A stretch of DNA of 64,000 nt from Anaerohalosphaeraceae bacterium (GTDB lineage Bacteria > Planctomycetota > Phycisphaerae > Sedimentisphaerales > Anaerohalosphaeraceae). Each line of letters opens with the position of its first letter. Within the stretch, counting starts at the first letter, position 1. Of this stretch, positions 44,095 to 51,522 are shown one piece after another. The DNA is taken from assembly GCA_037479115.1 (NCBI GenBank), contig JBBFLK010000004.1, positions 1 to 64,000 on the forward strand, in the 5' to 3' direction. Under the pieces are notes generated by a model. It was given only the letters and a program-made list of their open reading frames with translations, was not told the DNA's origin and searched no databases. A program made the translations under genes and the position numbers.

Positions 44095-44148
44095 ATTAAA
44101 ACATTTGTTTGAAACAAATATATTAAACAGATGTTTTAATCCTGTCAA
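44095..44148 (-). promoter_or_regulatory. Promoter and palindromic operator of the efflux operon
   Basis: On the minus strand -35 TTGACA (44148-44143), 17-bp spacer and -10 TAATAT (44125-44120) are followed by the tetR start. A 16-bp inverted repeat with one mismatch (ATTAAAACATTTGTTT 44095-44110; AAACAGATGTTTTAAT 44125-44140) and a nested 17-bp palindrome (44103-44119) cover the spacer, the -10 element and the leader, as expected for a TetR operator. Confidence 0.8.
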
Positions 44149-44201
44149 GATTCTTTTTCTGTTCTTCGCAAAATCTTGTTTCCCCGACAAGAGTGCATAA
44201 A

Positions 44202-45521
44202 ATGGTAGGTATGGAAGTATCGCTTCACTACGGCCGGGAACAGCTAAAACTCTATCTGCCTTCGGAAAATCTGGCCGGCTGGATTCGGCCCAGACCGATG
44301 GCGGATGCTCACCCGCAGGATTCCCTCGTTAATCTCTCCGCCCGTCCGCAAGCCAGGCAGTTTGTTCAGCAGATTCAGGGAAAGCGTCTTTGTGTGCTGC
44401 TGCCGGATGGGACAAGAGATTTTCCGTGGAATGCGGTCCTGCCGCCGGTCTTTGGGCTGCTGAAAGGCGCCGAGCAGCTGACCTTCCTGATTTGCACCGG
44501 TACCCATACCGCCCAAACGCCGGAAAACAAGGCCATCCTCGAAAAAATTGTCCAGCTGGTTCGGCAGGCGGGAATCTTTTCGTATGAAACCGTTCTCCAC
44601 GACTGCCAGACGTCGCGGATGTCGGATGCCGGCAGAACCCAATACGGCACACCGATTCTTTACAGCGCTGTTCTGGACAATGCGGATGTGTTTCTGGTCT
44701 TCAGCGATGTCAAATTTCACTATTTTGCGGGCTACTCCAATCCCGTCAAAAACTTTGTACCGGGTGCCTGCGCGTTCCAAACCGCTCAGGTCAATCACAG
44801 TCTGACCTTTGACAGCCGCTCGATTTACGGCGCACATCCCTGGCATCCGAACCCGGCCCGCCGACTTCAGCCGCTGGCGGCGGACCAGCTGGAGGCGATG
44901 GAAAAAATCGTTCGGGGGCGAGCCGTTTGGGCTGTCGTAACCATCAGCGACAAAAGCAAACTGTACTGGGCCCGGTTCGGACCGGCTCAGGAGGTCACCC
45001 CGCAGGCCTTTTTGGCCGTCGATGAACACACGGAATATACCCTCCCGCGCGTCGAGCGCATGGTTGTCTCCTGCGGCGGACATCCGGACGACAGCGATTT
45101 GTATATCGCCCAGCGGGCGCTGGAGCTGACCCATCGGGTCGTGCTCGACGGGGGGCAAATCCTGTTTCTGGCGGCCTGTGCCAACGGCATCTGCCCGCAG
45201 ATTGCCTACAAGGACTTTTATCTGAAACTGACCGAGCCGATTGAACAAATCCTCCGCGAAAAACCTGCTCAGTACAAATTGTACAGCCACAAGCCCTACC
45301 GATTCGCCCAGCTGCTGCGTCGGCTAAGCAGGTTCTACATTCACACGCAGCTCGAAGAGCCCTTGGTGCGCAATATTCATCTAACGGCCGTAAAAAACCC
45401 GCAGACTCTCCTCAATGAATGGATTGAAGAAAACCCCCTGGTCAAAATCCTGTTTGTGGATGGGGCCAACAAGCTGGCTATTCGCCCGAAACCAGAAAAA
45501 CAGGAACTCAAGACAGAGTGA
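44202..45521 (+). CDS. LarA-like protein (DUF2088, nickel-pincer lactate racemase family)
   Basis: About 439 residues; GTG 44193, ATG 44202 and ATG 44211 are all possible and none has a good ribosome-binding site. The family start pattern (MEVSLHYGREQLKLYLP) favours one of the two ATGs. LarA motifs: LLPDGTRDFPW, ICTGTHTAQT, and FHYFAGYSNPVKNFVPGACAFQTAQVNHS, which keeps the His, Lys and His expected to hold the nickel-pincer cofactor. It could be a lactate or other hydroxyacid racemase. larB, larC and larE for cofactor synthesis are not in the window. A hairpin follows. Confidence 0.85.
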   Translation: MVGMEVSLHYGREQLKLYLPSENLAGWIRPRPMADAHPQDSLVNLSARPQARQFVQQIQGKRLCVLLPDGTRDFPWNAVLPPVFGLLKGAEQLTFLICTGTHTAQTPENKAILEKIVQLVRQAGIFSYETVLHDCQTSRMSDAGRTQYGTPILYSAVLDNADVFLVFSDVKFHYFAGYSNPVKNFVPGACAFQTAQVNHSLTFDSRSIYGAHPWHPNPARRLQPLAADQLEAMEKIVRGRAVWAVVTISDKSKLYWARFGPAQEVTPQAFLAVDEHTEYTLPRVERMVVSCGGHPDDSDLYIAQRALELTHRVVLDGGQILFLAACANGICPQIAYKDFYLKLTEPIEQILREKPAQYKLYSHKPYRFAQLLRRLSRFYIHTQLEEPLVRNIHLTAVKNPQTLLNEWIEENPLVKILFVDGANKLAIRPKPEKQELKTE

Positions 45522-45550
45522 AAATGCCGGCCGAAAAGTGCGCAAAAATT

Positions 45551-45583
45551 AAGGAGGGCAGTCCCGAAGGGATTACCCTCCTT
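45551..45583 (+). terminator. Hairpin after LarA-like gene
   Basis: AAGGAGGG (45551-45558) pairs with CCCTCCTT (45576-45583), with an inner GTCCC/GGGAT stem and a GAA loop. It lies 30 bp after the stop. The U-tract is poor (CTCCC follows), so efficiency is uncertain. The stretch 45584-45763 shows no gene. Confidence 0.6.
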
Positions 45584-45763
45584 CTCCCAACTTAGCAAGT
45601 ATTATATCCCAAATGTTAACCGAGACAAAATTAAAAAGATGTAAAAACGAAAATATTTTCAGGAATTAGAAGGCGTATTATGTCCTCTATTGTAAGACGT
45701 TTGATATACTCGAGTTAATTTTGCCGGTTTGTCTGCCGGAAATGGATATAATTTTTTGAATCA

Positions 45764-45793
45764 TTGCTCTCGTAGAAAATTTTTTCGTATAAT
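45764..45793 (+). promoter_or_regulatory. Promoter of rnpB
   Basis: -35 TTGCTC (45764-45769), 18-bp spacer, perfect -10 TATAAT (45788-45793). The predicted start near 45799-45800 coincides with the first base of helix P1. Confidence 0.8.
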
Positions 45794-45817
45794 ACAGAAG
45801 AGTGGGTCGGGCGGTTG

Positions 45818-45910
45818 CCCCGCACCTACTTGGAGTGTACGACGTGTCTGGCAGCGTGTGTTTCAACCTCTCTGCGGAAAAACCGGTTTACTCTCCAAGT
45901 AGGTGCGGGG
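45818..45910 (+). repeat. 93-nt hairpin element in rnpB, copy 1 (P3 position)
   Basis: Terminal arms CCCCGCACCTACTTGGAG and CTCCAAGTAGGTGCGGGG give an 18-bp perfect stem. It follows P2 and ends exactly before AGGAAAGTCC, where E. coli P3 ends. The central segment contains TTTCAACCT and GCGGAAAAACCGG. It is about 87% identical to copy 3. Confidence 0.95.
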
Positions 45911-46002
45911 AGGAAAGTCCGAGCAGGACAGGGCACGGCGACGGCTAACGGCCGCCCGGGGCAACCCGAGGGAAAGTGCCACAGAAAACACACAGCCGAT
46001 GG

Positions 46003-46095
46003 CCCCGCACCTACTTGAAGAACAGAGGGTTTTTGGTTTGGACCATTTCAACCTTCCGGAACAGAACCCGTTCGGCTCTTCAAGCAGGTGCGGGG
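46003..46095 (+). repeat. 93-nt hairpin element in rnpB, copy 2 (P9 position)
   Basis: It replaces the short P9 hairpin between GCCGATGG and ATCAGG. The arms match copies 1 and 3, but TTGGAG/CTCCAA has become TTGAAG/CTTCAA, a compensated G-C to A-U change that supports the stem. One A-C mismatch is present (CAAGCAGG). The interior is strongly diverged, yet TTTCAACCT is kept. Confidence 0.95.
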
Positions 46096-46292
46096 ATCAG
46101 GCAAAGGTGAAAAGGTGCGGTAAGAGCGCACCGCGCTGTCGGCAACGGCAGCGGCACGGCAAACCCCGCCGCCTGCAAAACCAAGTATGCCGGAGCCTGG
46201 CCCGGGCGATTCCGGCGGGTAGGTTGCTTGCCTGAGGGGAAACCTTCCGGCAGAGCCGATTGGCAACAATCGGTCCAGTGTAATAACCGCCG

Positions 46293-46385
46293 CCCCGCAC
46301 CTACTTGGAGTGTCCGACGTGCCTTACAGCGTGTCTTTCAACCTGTCAGCGGAAACACCGGACTGCACTCCAAGTAGGTGCGGGG
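46293..46385 (+). repeat. 93-nt hairpin element in rnpB, copy 3 (P19 position)
   Basis: Located between the 3' strand of P2 and CR V, where many bacteria have helix P19 and E. coli has none. The arms are identical to copy 1 (18-bp perfect stem). The interior keeps TTTCAACCT and GCGGAAACACCGG. No target-site duplication flanks any copy. Confidence 0.95.
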
Positions 46386-46435
46386 AACAGAACTCGGCTT
46401 ACAGACCCACTCTTTTTTTCTCCTTTCGTTGTTAG

Positions 46436-46481
46436 ATATTTATCAAATATTCTTTGATTGTTTCACAAACAGTTGTTAAAC
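46436..46481 (+). promoter_or_regulatory. Operator-like palindromes before the S24 repressor
   Basis: ATATTT-ATC-AAATAT (46436-46450) is a perfect 6-bp inverted repeat. GTTTCACAAACAGTTGTTAAAC (46460-46481) is split here as GTTTCACAA-ACAG-TTGTTAAAC: nine-base half-sites with one mismatch. TTGATT (46454) and TTAAAC (46476) with a 16-bp spacer could be the promoter, which would put transcription start at the ATG. Confidence 0.5.
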
Positions 46482-46488
46482 TGGCTTT

Positions 46489-47253
46489 ATGACCTTCGGA
46501 CAAGTCATCCGTCAAAAACGCAAAGAACTCCGGCTGACCTTAGATGAAGTGGCCGCCAGGACCGGCTTTTCCAAACCCTACCTTTCCACCATTGAGACCG
46601 GACGAGTCAAAAACCCGCCCTCCGACGAACTGATAGGGAAACTCGAAAAAATCCTCCAATTCAAGAGCGGCTATCTCCTTCATTTGGCACACAAAGAAAA
46701 AATCCCCGCCGACATCCGACGAGAGTTTGAGGCCCTCACGGCAGAAAACCGCCGATATCGCACTCTCATCCAAAATCTGCTTTCCCGCAAACAAAGCATC
46801 TCAGACGTCAGCAAACTGTTTCGCCGGGAGACGGAAACCGCCCTCAACCGCCCGCCTGGAAACTGGATACCGGTTATCAATAAAGTAGCCGCCGGCTATC
46901 CCAACGATTTTGACGACCTCGGCTATCCGGCCGGGATTGCCGACGACTATGTCCTGGCTCCGGACCTGCACGACCCCAATGCCTTTGCCCTGCGGGTGGT
47001 CGGCGATTCGATGGAACCGGAATTTCGCCAGGGCGACATCGTGATTTTCTCCCCCGCCGCCGCGGTCCAGAGCGGGGCGGACTGCCTTGTCCGACTCCAA
47101 AACCCGTATGAAACCACCTTCAAACGGGTCTTTTTTGACTCCAAAGACCAGATTCGCCTCCAGCCCCGAAATGAAAAATACCCCCCGCAAATCGTCAAAG
47201 CCGCCCGTCTGAATGGATTGTACCGGGCGGTTATCCAATACCGACGTCTCTAA
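46489..47253 (+). CDS. XRE-family/S24 self-cleaving repressor (LexA/CI-like)
   Basis: 254 residues. The N-terminal helix-turn-helix (about 5-58) reads IRQKRKELRLTLDEVAARTGFSKPYLSTIETGR. A coiled linker (about 70-110) leads to the S24 domain with all autolysis elements: cleavage site Ala135-Gly136 (NKVAAGYP), Ser174 (VGDSMEP) and Lys212 (TTFKRVFF). It is thus expected to cleave itself, classically on RecA filaments. It differs from LexA in having an XRE-type rather than winged-helix DNA-binding domain. No ribosome-binding site is visible; the mRNA may be leaderless. It lies 75 bp after rnpB; no prophage genes accompany it. Confidence 0.9.
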   Translation: MTFGQVIRQKRKELRLTLDEVAARTGFSKPYLSTIETGRVKNPPSDELIGKLEKILQFKSGYLLHLAHKEKIPADIRREFEALTAENRRYRTLIQNLLSRKQSISDVSKLFRRETETALNRPPGNWIPVINKVAAGYPNDFDDLGYPAGIADDYVLAPDLHDPNAFALRVVGDSMEPEFRQGDIVIFSPAAAVQSGADCLVRLQNPYETTFKRVFFDSKDQIRLQPRNEKYPPQIVKAARLNGLYRAVIQYRRL

Positions 47254-47407
47254 GGGCGGCATTCGGGGGGCGTTCTATCCCCTGATTATTCGCTTTTTTG
47301 TATGGAATTGACCCGCTGAATCGCTATAATCTCCAGGTTTGAAGAGGCGGATGTTCTCCACGGAAAAGATACAAAGAGTCTGGTTAGCTTCCGGAAAGGT
47401 ATAAGTC

Positions 47408-50400
47408 ATGCAGATTCGAAGGATCGGATGGCTTTTCTGGCCGTTGATTGCCGCATCGGCCGCCGCTTGGGCGGAAGGAACCCCTCTGTTTCCGGCCGGC
47501 CAGGATATGCATCTGTCCGCCCGACGAATGCTCCGGGCCGCTGAGGACCCGCAGGAGCCGTCCCGGCTGATTTTGGAAGGGCAGGTCGAAGGAAGCATCG
47601 GCGACAACCAGTTCTTTGCCGACCGGGCTGTCGCGGTGCTCCGGCTGCGGACGGAACCATCCGGTCTTTCTGAAGGACAATATTACGAAGCGTATCTGTA
47701 TCTGGAGGGCGGTGTGTCCCTGAAAAAAGGAAGCCGCTCGAGAATGACGGTTTCGTCGGCGCCGGTGGCGGAAAACGCCCATCGGCTTGCCGTTCGGTTT
47801 CTGGTGACCGGACAGGTGTTTGTGACGGTCCGGGAGGAAGAAACGCTTCGCCAAGAGGAGCTCGAAAGCGACCCGCTGTATCAGCGGGCCCTGGACACCT
47901 TCGGGCGGATTCGTCAGGGCCCTGTTCCGCCGCTGACGGCCTATGTGCCCCGGATGGAAGACCGTTTTCTGCCGCCGCACAGTCCGGCGGTCCGAAAATC
48001 CGCCGCGGCCGCCCAGACCCGCCTTGCCCAATCCTCCTCAACCGCCCCCAAAGAGAAAAAGCCCGCTGTATCGTATCCGATTCACATCAACGCCCTCTGG
48101 GAACCGGCCCCCGAAATTGAGATTCGAACCCTGCCGGACGGCCGCAAAGCCGCCACCATTTCCGGACGGTTTTATCTGTGGCAGAAGCGCGATGAGGAAG
48201 GCACCCTGCTGGAATTTCTGGCGGACAGCGCCGTGGTGTATTACGGGGGTGATTCTCTGACGCAGACCCGACCAGGTCCCGGCGGCAATGAAATCGCCTC
48301 CGGCACCATCGAAGGGGTGTATCTGGCCGGCAATATCGTGATGACTGAAGGCGAGATGACCATCCGGGCGGATGAGATTTACTATGATTTTCAGCGGCAG
48401 CAGGCGCTGGTCGTCGGGGCCGAGCTGCGGACCTTCAGCCCCACCCGCGCTATCCCGATTTACATTCGGGCCGAAACCCTGCGGCGAATCAACGAGACGA
48501 CATTCGAAGGCGAACAGGTGGAGCTGACCGACAGCGAGTTCTATCTGCCGCAAATCTCCGTCCGAGCCGCCCGAATGATTCTGATGACCGGCGAGCAGCT
48601 GGAAGAACGGGCACGCACCCGGGCCTCCGGCTCACGACCGGAAGCCGTTTTTGAAGACGTGTCCTTCCGATACGGGCCTGCAACGATATGGAAATGGCCT
48701 GCCTTCCAGACAAACTTCGCCCGTCCGGCCTTTCCGCTCAGCCGGCTTCGGGTCGGAAACGACAACGAATTCGGCACAGCCGTGGAAACCCGGTGGAATC
48801 TGGCCAACCTGTTCGGCAAAGCCCAGGCGGAAGGCACTGATGCCGAGCTGGCCCTGGATTATTTCAGCGACCGGGGCGTCGGCGCCGGCATCGAATCGGA
48901 ATACAAACACCCCGATTCATTCGGAGAGCTGCTCGGGTACGTAATGACCTATCGGGGCACCGATGACCTCGGGCGGTACGGCAGCGAACGGCGCAACGTG
49001 GACCCGGAACAGGATGTCCGCGGACGGTTCAGCTGGCGGCACCGCACATACCTGCCCGAAGACTGGCAGCTGACCCTCGAAGTCGGATACCTGTCCGACC
49101 GCTATTTCCAGGAATGGATGTACCGGGGAGAATACTATACGGATAAGCCCCAGGAAACACTGGTGCACCTGAAGCGGCTGAAGGACAACTGGGCCTTTTC
49201 GATTCTCGGCAAGACCCGCATCAACGACTTCGAGACAACCATCGAAGAACTGCCGACGGTGGAATATCACCTCAAAGGGGCGTCCTTCTGGGACCACCGG
49301 CTGACGTTCTACAGCGACACGCAGGTCGGACGGCTGCGCAACCGGTTTGATGAAGACCTCGTTTTGCCGCCGACAAAAGAAGATTTCTATACGCTGGCTT
49401 ATACCCGCAATGAAGTGGACTGGCCGCTGATGCTGGGCACCATTAAGGCCGTGCCGTATGCCGCCGTCACCTTTGCTTACGAGGACCACGGCGAATTCAA
49501 TCTGGACCTGGACGGCACGCCGGTCTCTCCGGAAGACACACCGGTTCTCGGCGAGTACGGCGTGCGGATGTCCACGATGTTCTGGAAGACAGACCCGTCC
49601 GTCCAGAGCCGCTTGTGGAATCTGAACGGCATCCGCCATTTGGTCAAACCGCACTTTGAAGCGGCCCTGTTTGAAGACAACAGCCCCGCCGTGGAAATGC
49701 GCAATATGTACAATGTCGGTCTTTCTCAGCGGTGGCAGACCCGCCGAGGCCCCGAAGGCCGACAGGAAATCGTGGACTGGCTCCGCTGGGATTTGGATGC
49801 CACCTGGGTGAAGAATCCGGCGGAGGAAGACATTGATCCGCTGGGGCGGTACGGACCGGCAGGCTTTCTGTTCAACGACCCCTCCATCCCGCTGCGGACC
49901 CGACGGGCCAACCCCTTCTTCGGGCTGGTGCGGAACACGCTCCGAAGCGACGTGGAATGGAAAGTCAGCGAGACAACCGCCGTGCTCAGCGACCAGAATT
50001 ATGACATCGACAGCGGACAGATTCAGCAGGCGGATATCGGCATCAGCCGCTATGTCTATCCGGACCTGAGTTATTACATCGGAAGCCGGTATCTGCGGCC
50101 CGTGCGCGTCGATATCCCCTCCAAAGGGATTCACGAGGAGGGCTCCCATTCGCTCGTGGCGGCCCTGACGTATTCGCTGGGCACCCGCTATACGGCCGTC
50201 GTGGCTCAGGAATACAATTTCGAATACGGCAAAACCGTCCGCAGCGAACTGACGCTGATTCGGCATTATCACCGGCTCTTTTACGGGCTGAGTTTTTCGC
50301 TGGATGAATCCCTGGACCGCCGGATGGTTTCGCTGAGCATCTGGCCGCAGGGAGTTCGGGAGCTGGCCATCGGACGGCGCTATATGGGCATGACCGAACC

Positions 50401-50416
50401 GGTGCGGGAGGAGTAA
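47408..50416 (+). CDS. LptD/OstA-like outer-membrane assembly protein
   Basis: 1002 residues with signal peptide (MQIRRIGWLFWPLIAASAAAWA). The N-terminal part (about 30-330) has OstA-like beta-jellyroll phrases (MHLSARRMLRAAED, GTIEGVYLAGNIVMTEGEMTIRADEIYYDFQRQQALVVGAELRTF). An inserted, Pro/Ala-rich linker lies near 180-215. The C-terminal half (about 440-1000) is a long beta-barrel region with alternating aromatic strands (FLFNDPSIPLRTRRANPFFGLVRN and others). LptD inserts lipopolysaccharide into the outer leaflet. The match is to the fold pattern and order, not to a strict motif. It heads the long plus-strand operon. Confidence 0.82.
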   Translation: MQIRRIGWLFWPLIAASAAAWAEGTPLFPAGQDMHLSARRMLRAAEDPQEPSRLILEGQVEGSIGDNQFFADRAVAVLRLRTEPSGLSEGQYYEAYLYLEGGVSLKKGSRSRMTVSSAPVAENAHRLAVRFLVTGQVFVTVREEETLRQEELESDPLYQRALDTFGRIRQGPVPPLTAYVPRMEDRFLPPHSPAVRKSAAAAQTRLAQSSSTAPKEKKPAVSYPIHINALWEPAPEIEIRTLPDGRKAATISGRFYLWQKRDEEGTLLEFLADSAVVYYGGDSLTQTRPGPGGNEIASGTIEGVYLAGNIVMTEGEMTIRADEIYYDFQRQQALVVGAELRTFSPTRAIPIYIRAETLRRINETTFEGEQVELTDSEFYLPQISVRAARMILMTGEQLEERARTRASGSRPEAVFEDVSFRYGPATIWKWPAFQTNFARPAFPLSRLRVGNDNEFGTAVETRWNLANLFGKAQAEGTDAELALDYFSDRGVGAGIESEYKHPDSFGELLGYVMTYRGTDDLGRYGSERRNVDPEQDVRGRFSWRHRTYLPEDWQLTLEVGYLSDRYFQEWMYRGEYYTDKPQETLVHLKRLKDNWAFSILGKTRINDFETTIEELPTVEYHLKGASFWDHRLTFYSDTQVGRLRNRFDEDLVLPPTKEDFYTLAYTRNEVDWPLMLGTIKAVPYAAVTFAYEDHGEFNLDLDGTPVSPEDTPVLGEYGVRMSTMFWKTDPSVQSRLWNLNGIRHLVKPHFEAALFEDNSPAVEMRNMYNVGLSQRWQTRRGPEGRQEIVDWLRWDLDATWVKNPAEEDIDPLGRYGPAGFLFNDPSIPLRTRRANPFFGLVRNTLRSDVEWKVSETTAVLSDQNYDIDSGQIQQADIGISRYVYPDLSYYIGSRYLRPVRVDIPSKGIHEEGSHSLVAALTYSLGTRYTAVVAQEYNFEYGKTVRSELTLIRHYHRLFYGLSFSLDESLDRRMVSLSIWPQGVRELAIGRRYMGMTEPVREE

Positions 50417-50488
50417 TCCGCCGGACCGATTCAAAACCGGATGACAGACTGTTTTTCGGAACGTCAATACAAGAAGAAAGGAAGTGTT

Positions 50489-51433
50489 ATGGCTTTAGTC
50501 ACAACCAAAAAAATGTTTGAAATGGCCTACAAAAACGGCTACGCCATCGGGGCGTTCAACGTCAACAACATGGAAATCACGCAGGGCATCGTGGCCGCAA
50601 TTGCCGAAGAGAAGGCCCCGCTGATTCTGCAGATTTCCCGGGGGGCCCGCGAATACGCCAAGATGAGCTATCTGAAGGCGATTATTGACGTGGCCGTGGC
50701 GGAAAACCCCGACATTCCCATCTGCATGCATCTGGACCACGGCGACACCTTTGAAATCTGCAAGCAGTGCGTCGATGACGGCTTTACCTCGGTGATGATT
50801 GACGCCTCCCACCATCCGTTTGAGGAAAACGTCCGGATTACCAAGGAAGTGGTCAAGTATGCCCACGCTCACGGTGTGGTTGTGGAGGCCGAGCTGGGCC
50901 AGCTGGGCGGCATCGAAGAAGATGTGGTCGGTGTGGATGACGTATCGGCCCACCTGACCGACCCCGCTCAGGCGCAGACCTTTGTGGAAAAGACCGGCTG
51001 CGACTCGCTGGCCGTGGCCGTCGGAACCAGCCACGGGGCGTATAAGTTCAAAAGCGAACCGAAAATCGCCTTTGACGTGATAGAGAAGATTCAGCAGCGT
51101 CTGCCCGGCTTCCCGCTGGTGATGCACGGGGCCAGCAGCGTGCTGAAAGAGTTCAAAGACCTGATTAACAAGTACGGCGGCAAGATGCCCGATGCGATGG
51201 GCGTGCCGGAGGAGGCCATCAGCCGGGCGGCCAAAATGGCCGTCTGCAAGGTCAATATCGACACAGACCTGCGAATGGCTCTGACCGCCAAGATTCGCCA
51301 GGTCTTTGCGGAAAAACCCGGCGAATTCGACCCGCGTAAATATCTGGGGCCGGGCCGTGAAGCCATCAAGCAGATGGTCAAGCACAAACTGCACGTGCTC
51401 GGCTGCGCCGGCAAAGCCGCTGAATGTCTGTAA
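50489..51433 (+). CDS. fba: Class II fructose-bisphosphate aldolase
   Basis: 314 residues from the ATG at 50489, which has AAAGGAAG six to seven bases upstream. Zinc-binding and catalytic motifs: CMHLDHGDTFEICKQCVDDGFTSVMIDASHHPFEENV (His pair and Asp), VVEAELGQLGGIEEDVVG (Glu), TSHGAYKF and LVMHGASSV (His ligands). The C-terminal KVNIDTDLRMALTA holds the phosphate-binding part. It interconverts fructose 1,6-bisphosphate with glyceraldehyde 3-phosphate and dihydroxyacetone phosphate. It fits the fructose/hexose theme of the GH32 locus but is a core glycolytic enzyme. Confidence 0.96.
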   Translation: MALVTTKKMFEMAYKNGYAIGAFNVNNMEITQGIVAAIAEEKAPLILQISRGAREYAKMSYLKAIIDVAVAENPDIPICMHLDHGDTFEICKQCVDDGFTSVMIDASHHPFEENVRITKEVVKYAHAHGVVVEAELGQLGGIEEDVVGVDDVSAHLTDPAQAQTFVEKTGCDSLAVAVGTSHGAYKFKSEPKIAFDVIEKIQQRLPGFPLVMHGASSVLKEFKDLINKYGGKMPDAMGVPEEAISRAAKMAVCKVNIDTDLRMALTAKIRQVFAEKPGEFDPRKYLGPGREAIKQMVKHKLHVLGCAGKAAECL

Positions 51434-51522
51434 TCAGACGACTTTACAAAAATCAGGGAGAACCAACCCGGCAGGACGGCGGTCGCCGTCCTGCCTCTTG
51501 CTTGAAAAAACAAAACACCGAT

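Larger units (their letters stand above)
45799..46413 (+). ncRNA. rnpB: RNase P RNA (type A), enlarged by three identical-length hairpins
   Basis: The catalytic RNA of RNase P, which trims tRNA 5' ends. P1 is a perfect 10-bp helix (AGAGTGGGTC 45799-45808 with GACCCACTCT 46404-46413). P2 is GGCGGTT (45810-45816) with AACCGCC (46285-46291). Conserved blocks are present in order: AGGAAAGTCCGAGC (CR I, 45911), GCCACAGAAA, GCCGATGG, AGGTGAAAAGGTGCGG, TAAGAGCGCACC (46121), GGTAGGTTGCTTGCC, and ACAGAACTCGGCTTA (CR V, 46387). The RNA is about 615 nt; 279 nt are three 93-nt hairpins at the positions of P3, P9 and P19, and the remaining 336 nt is normal size. A TTTTTTT tract after P1 suggests termination. 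A consensus promoter precedes it. Confidence 0.96.

Noticed and set aside
45818..46385. CRISPR array
   Set aside because: The three repeats are 93-nt hairpins separated by conserved RNase P RNA blocks of unequal length (92 and 197 bp), not by unique spacers of constant size.
45818..46385. Ordinary transposable element or MITE insertion
   Set aside because: No target-site duplication flanks the copies, all three sit exactly at natural helix positions in frame with the RNase P fold, and the lengths are identical. A mobile origin long ago is still possible.
47298..47330. Promoter for the LptD-like gene
   Set aside because: A TATAAT is present at 47325-47330, but the nearest -35-like bases have unsuitable spacing (11 or 21 bp), so it is not listed as a feature.
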